Source: Leisingera sp. ANG1 (GTDB taxonomy: Bacteria > Pseudomonadota > Alphaproteobacteria > Rhodobacterales > Rhodobacteraceae). From it: a stretch of 64,000 nt of DNA. Of this stretch, positions 61,996-64,000 are shown one piece after another (the stretch's first letter is position 1; every line of letters starts with the position of its first letter). The position numbers and the translations under genes were made by a program. A model generated the notes under the pieces. That model was given only the letters and a program-made list of their open reading frames with translations. It searched no databases and was not told the origin of the DNA. Location of the stretch: NCBI RefSeq assembly GCF_000203975.2, contig NZ_AFCF02000016.1, positions 62,001 to 126,000 of the forward strand, written 5' to 3'.

Positions 61996-63558
61996 TCAGG
62001 CCTTGCCGAAGTAGCGCAGCAGTGCCAGCCCGTCGGGCCGCAGCGCCGGCACCACGCCAGCCGAGTGGATCACCGGCGTCGCCTCATGGGTCAGGAAGCG
62101 GTAGGCGCCGCTTTCCTCCATCAGATCCTGTGCCCGCCGGTACATCTCGTCTCGTTTCGCCTGGTCGGTCAGCTGCGAGGCCTCGGCATGGATCTTGTCG
62201 AACTCGTCGTTGCTGAACTGCTCCCAGTTCCAGTGGCCGACCTGTTCGGTGGTGAACCAGGAGGTCGCGTAGTAGGGATCAGGGGTCATCGAGTAGCGGT
62301 TCAGTACCAGCTGCAGATCCTCGTTGTCGGCGCTGGCCCAGAAGGCCCCGGATTCCAGCACGTTGACCTCAACCGTGATGCCGATCTGCGCCAGCGTGGC
62401 CTGGATCACCTGGGCGGCAGTGGTGAAGGTGGTCTTGTTCAGCGTGTCGAGCTTCAGCGTGACGTTGGTCTCACCGGATTCCGCCAGCAGCTCCGCCGCC
62501 TTGGCAAAATCGGCCTGCGGTGGAACCAGCGATTGCGGACGGTGGCCCGCCAGGCCCGGCGCGATGATGCCGGTCGAGGGCTCGACGGCACCGAAATAGG
62601 CAGCTTCCAGGACCGAGGGCACATCAATCGCGTGCTGGATCGCCTGACGCAGTTTCTTGTTCTGCAGCTTGGGGTGGTCCAGGTTCATGCCGAGCCATGC
62701 ATAGTACAGCGACGGGTACTCCAGCAGCGTGCCGCCATTGGGCACACCAGCGCGGTAACGTTCGACAGAGCCCAGCGAGACACGGGTGAAATCCAGTTCC
62801 CCGGCTTCAAACGCGATTTCGGCGGTGTTCTCGTCGTCGATCGGCAGAATCTCGATGGTGTCCCAAGCGGGAGCTTCGCCCTTCCAGTTCGGGTTGCGCT
62901 TCAGCACGGTCTTTTCCTTGGGCGACCAGCTGTCGCGCAGGTAGGGGCCGGATTCCGCCAGCGGATCGGTGGTTGCCTTGCCGCCCGCGGCCTCCCAGGC
63001 CTTCTTCGACACGATGTTGCCGGTGATATAGGGCAGCGCAATGGACCACAGCGGCGCAAAGGGTTCCTTCAGCACGATGGTGCCTTCCCGCTCGCCGGTC
63101 ACTTCGACGTGACTCAACGGGCCCATGTCGGGTTTGTTGGGGCTGTCGGTCGCCTCGTCCACGATTCGCTCAAAGCTGAATTTCACGTCCTCGGCGGTCA
63201 TCGCGCCAAAACCGTTGGTGAATCCGATGTCGTCACGCAGCGCGAACTTGATGTGGGTCTCGTCGCCCTGCTCGATCATCGCGGCGGCATCCATCTGCCA
63301 GTCCCATTCGCGGCCCGGCTTGTACTGGATCAGCTTGTTGTAGATCGAGGCATGGATTTCCTCGTCGATCACGCCTTTGGAAAACGCCGGGTCGATGCTT
63401 TGCATGTCGCCGTAGGAGCGCACCCGCAGGGTGCCATCCTCTGCCGCCATGGCGCGGCCGCCCAGCCCCATCGGCAGCGCCGCCGCCGCCCCCAGCGCCG
63501 TGGCGCCCTTCAGAAATCCGCGGCGTCCCAGCGCCGTCTTGGTCCATTCGATCTTCAT
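61996..63558 (-). CDS. peptide-type ABC transporter substrate-binding protein (DppA-like, Tat signal)
   Basis: A 520-residue family 5 binding protein. The N-terminus carries a twin-arginine signal (LGRRGFLKGATALGAAAALP, then AMAAEDG), so it is probably exported folded. The mature chain shows RVRSYGDMQSIDPAFSKG, FALRDDIGFTNGFGAMTAED, VKFSFERIVD, the conserved GTGPY-like GPYLRDSW, LKRNPNWKG, and a late LLAESGETNVTLKL. The ATG at 63558 has an AGGGAGG ribosome site. It is the first gene of the seven-gene operon. Ligand is a peptide or amide-type solute; not determined. Confidence 0.94.
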   Translation of the reverse strand: MKIEWTKTALGRRGFLKGATALGAAAALPMGLGGRAMAAEDGTLRVRSYGDMQSIDPAFSKGVIDEEIHASIYNKLIQYKPGREWDWQMDAAAMIEQGDETHIKFALRDDIGFTNGFGAMTAEDVKFSFERIVDEATDSPNKPDMGPLSHVEVTGEREGTIVLKEPFAPLWSIALPYITGNIVSKKAWEAAGGKATTDPLAESGPYLRDSWSPKEKTVLKRNPNWKGEAPAWDTIEILPIDDENTAEIAFEAGELDFTRVSLGSVERYRAGVPNGGTLLEYPSLYYAWLGMNLDHPKLQNKKLRQAIQHAIDVPSVLEAAYFGAVEPSTGIIAPGLAGHRPQSLVPPQADFAKAAELLAESGETNVTLKLDTLNKTTFTTAAQVIQATLAQIGITVEVNVLESGAFWASADNEDLQLVLNRYSMTPDPYYATSWFTTEQVGHWNWEQFSNDEFDKIHAEASQLTDQAKRDEMYRRAQDLMEESGAYRFLTHEATPVIHSAGVVPALRPDGLALLRYFGKA

Positions 63559-63782
63559 TGTGTCCTCCCTTGGATCAGATCAGCTCCGCCTGAGCTCCTC
63601 CGCCTGCAAGCACCTCTCGGGGGCAGCCCCCGGCGGGCCTTTTTGCTGGTATTCTGGTTCCCCTGGCTCAGACGGCTTGGCACCAGAAGACGCCTGTTTC
63701 GCGGAACGTGGAATTGTGCAAACATGCGCGAAGCAGCGCGGTTTGCATCACAGCCGCGTCACTTTGCGAAGGGAAATGGGCG
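63559..63782. promoter_or_regulatory. divergent region between DppA-like gene and HTH regulator
   Basis: No gene is supported. A CGGGGG (63618-63623) / CCCCCG (63627-63632) stem with CAG loop is followed by GCGGGCCTTTTT, a terminator-like structure reading on the plus strand although no plus-strand gene precedes it. It could end a small untranslated RNA or act in the leader of the binding-protein transcript. The promoters for both flanking genes should lie here. Confidence 0.4.
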
Positions 63783-64000
63783 GTGTCCGAAAATTTTTCA
63801 GAAAACCTGCGTTCGCTCTGCGCCGAACACGGCAGCATTGCCCAGATCTGCCGCGAGGTTGGAATCAACCGTCAGCAGTTCAACCGCTACCTAAACGGCT
63901 CCAGCCTGCCCGCGGCTCACAACTTGCGCCGGATTGCCCGTTATTTCGACATTCCGGAAGCGCGGCTGTTTGCTCCGCAAGCGGAGTTCGAGGCACAGCT
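63783..64000 (+). CDS. helix-turn-helix (XRE-type) regulator, N-terminal part, cut by window end
   Basis: A coding frame starts at GTG 63783, 9 bases after GAAGGG, and stays open to the window end (72 codons visible). It begins SENFSENLRSLCAEHGSIAQ, followed by ICREVGINRQQFNRYLNG and SSLPAAHNLRRIARYFDIPE, a clear Cro/XRE-type helix-turn-helix. The nearby ATG at 63776 is in another frame and lacks a continuing domain. It is divergent from the peptide importer operon and may regulate it. The rest of the protein lies outside the window. Confidence 0.85.
   Translation, partial: MSENFSENLRSLCAEHGSIAQICREVGINRQQFNRYLNGSSLPAAHNLRRIARYFDIPEARLFAPQAEFEAQ

Noticed and set aside
61993-63894. Open frame of about 633 codons on the plus strand opposite the DppA-like gene
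   Set aside because: The minus-strand gene has a Tat signal, ribosome site and family motifs; the plus-strand frame is its shadow.

Overview
The window is a contiguous piece of a GC-rich alphaproteobacterial replicon. Gene content (hut operon, carnitine catabolism with a fused carnitine dehydrogenase, two TRAP operons, a pyrrolysine-free MttB-family protein, many ABC importers) and codon usage point to the Roseobacter group of Rhodobacteraceae. This is an inference from gene families, as no rRNA or housekeeping marker lies in the window. I saw no tRNA, rRNA, CRISPR array, insertion sequence, integrase or prophage gene. It is metabolic and transport DNA with almost no foreign-looking segment.

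Layout. 2-628: C-terminal end of an MFS permease with a His-rich tail. 734-5923: histidine utilisation operon hutI-hutH-hutG-hutU with ATGA overlaps, followed by a block of three tiled perfect hairpins. 6013-11605: a GntR/FCD regulator divergent from a tight five-gene operon (DUF1185/AA_synth protein, alpha/beta hydrolase, flavin reductase fused to a Nudix-like domain, luciferase-like monooxygenase, aldehyde dehydrogenase). It looks like a two-component flavin monooxygenase catabolic pathway for an unknown substrate. 11785-12969: dodecin and an NDUFA9-like NAD-binding protein. 13000-20417: L-carnitine catabolism, with a GlxA/AraC regulator divergent from acetoacetate-CoA ligase, a beta-keto acid cleavage enzyme, an L-carnitine dehydrogenase/betainyl-CoA thioesterase fusion and a BCCT transporter. 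20493-24135: minus-strand RidA, acetolactate-synthase-like TPP enzyme and FMN-binding glutamate-synthase-like protein. 24402-30746: DctB/DctD-like two-component system and a DctPQM TRAP transporter; the DctD-like protein lacks the GAFTGA sigma-54 loop. 30801-34583: a DUF4173 membrane protein with a CreB/CreC-like pair.

34832-39471: TetR, MttB-family methyltransferase and a dimethylglycine-dehydrogenase-like flavoprotein, controlled by a pair of near-identical operators at 39530-39578. 39608-42312: PNPOx-family protein and GST divergent from a LysR. 42619-47164: complete branched-chain-amino-acid-type ABC importer (SBP, LivH, LivM, LivG, LivF). 47253-50328: chemoreceptor and Lrp/AsnC regulator. 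50340-54959: LysR divergent from a second TRAP operon ending in a universal stress protein. 55017-63558: a seven-gene minus-strand operon with a peptide-type ABC importer (SBP, two permeases, two ATPases), an amidohydrolase and an MlrC-like M81 metallopeptidase. 63783-64000: start of a helix-turn-helix regulator cut by the window edge.

How it fits together: most of the region imports and oxidises organic nitrogen compounds (histidine, carnitine/betaine, amino acids, peptides, dicarboxylate-like acids), each unit with its own regulator. Carnitine is converted to glycine betaine by the 14-20 kb cluster, and the MttB/dimethylglycine-dehydrogenase-like unit could act further down the N-methyl pathway. 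All four substrate-binding-protein genes (two TRAP, two ABC) are followed by a strong intercistronic hairpin before the permease gene. The unit most likely to hold undescribed biochemistry is the 6013-11605 flavin monooxygenase operon.
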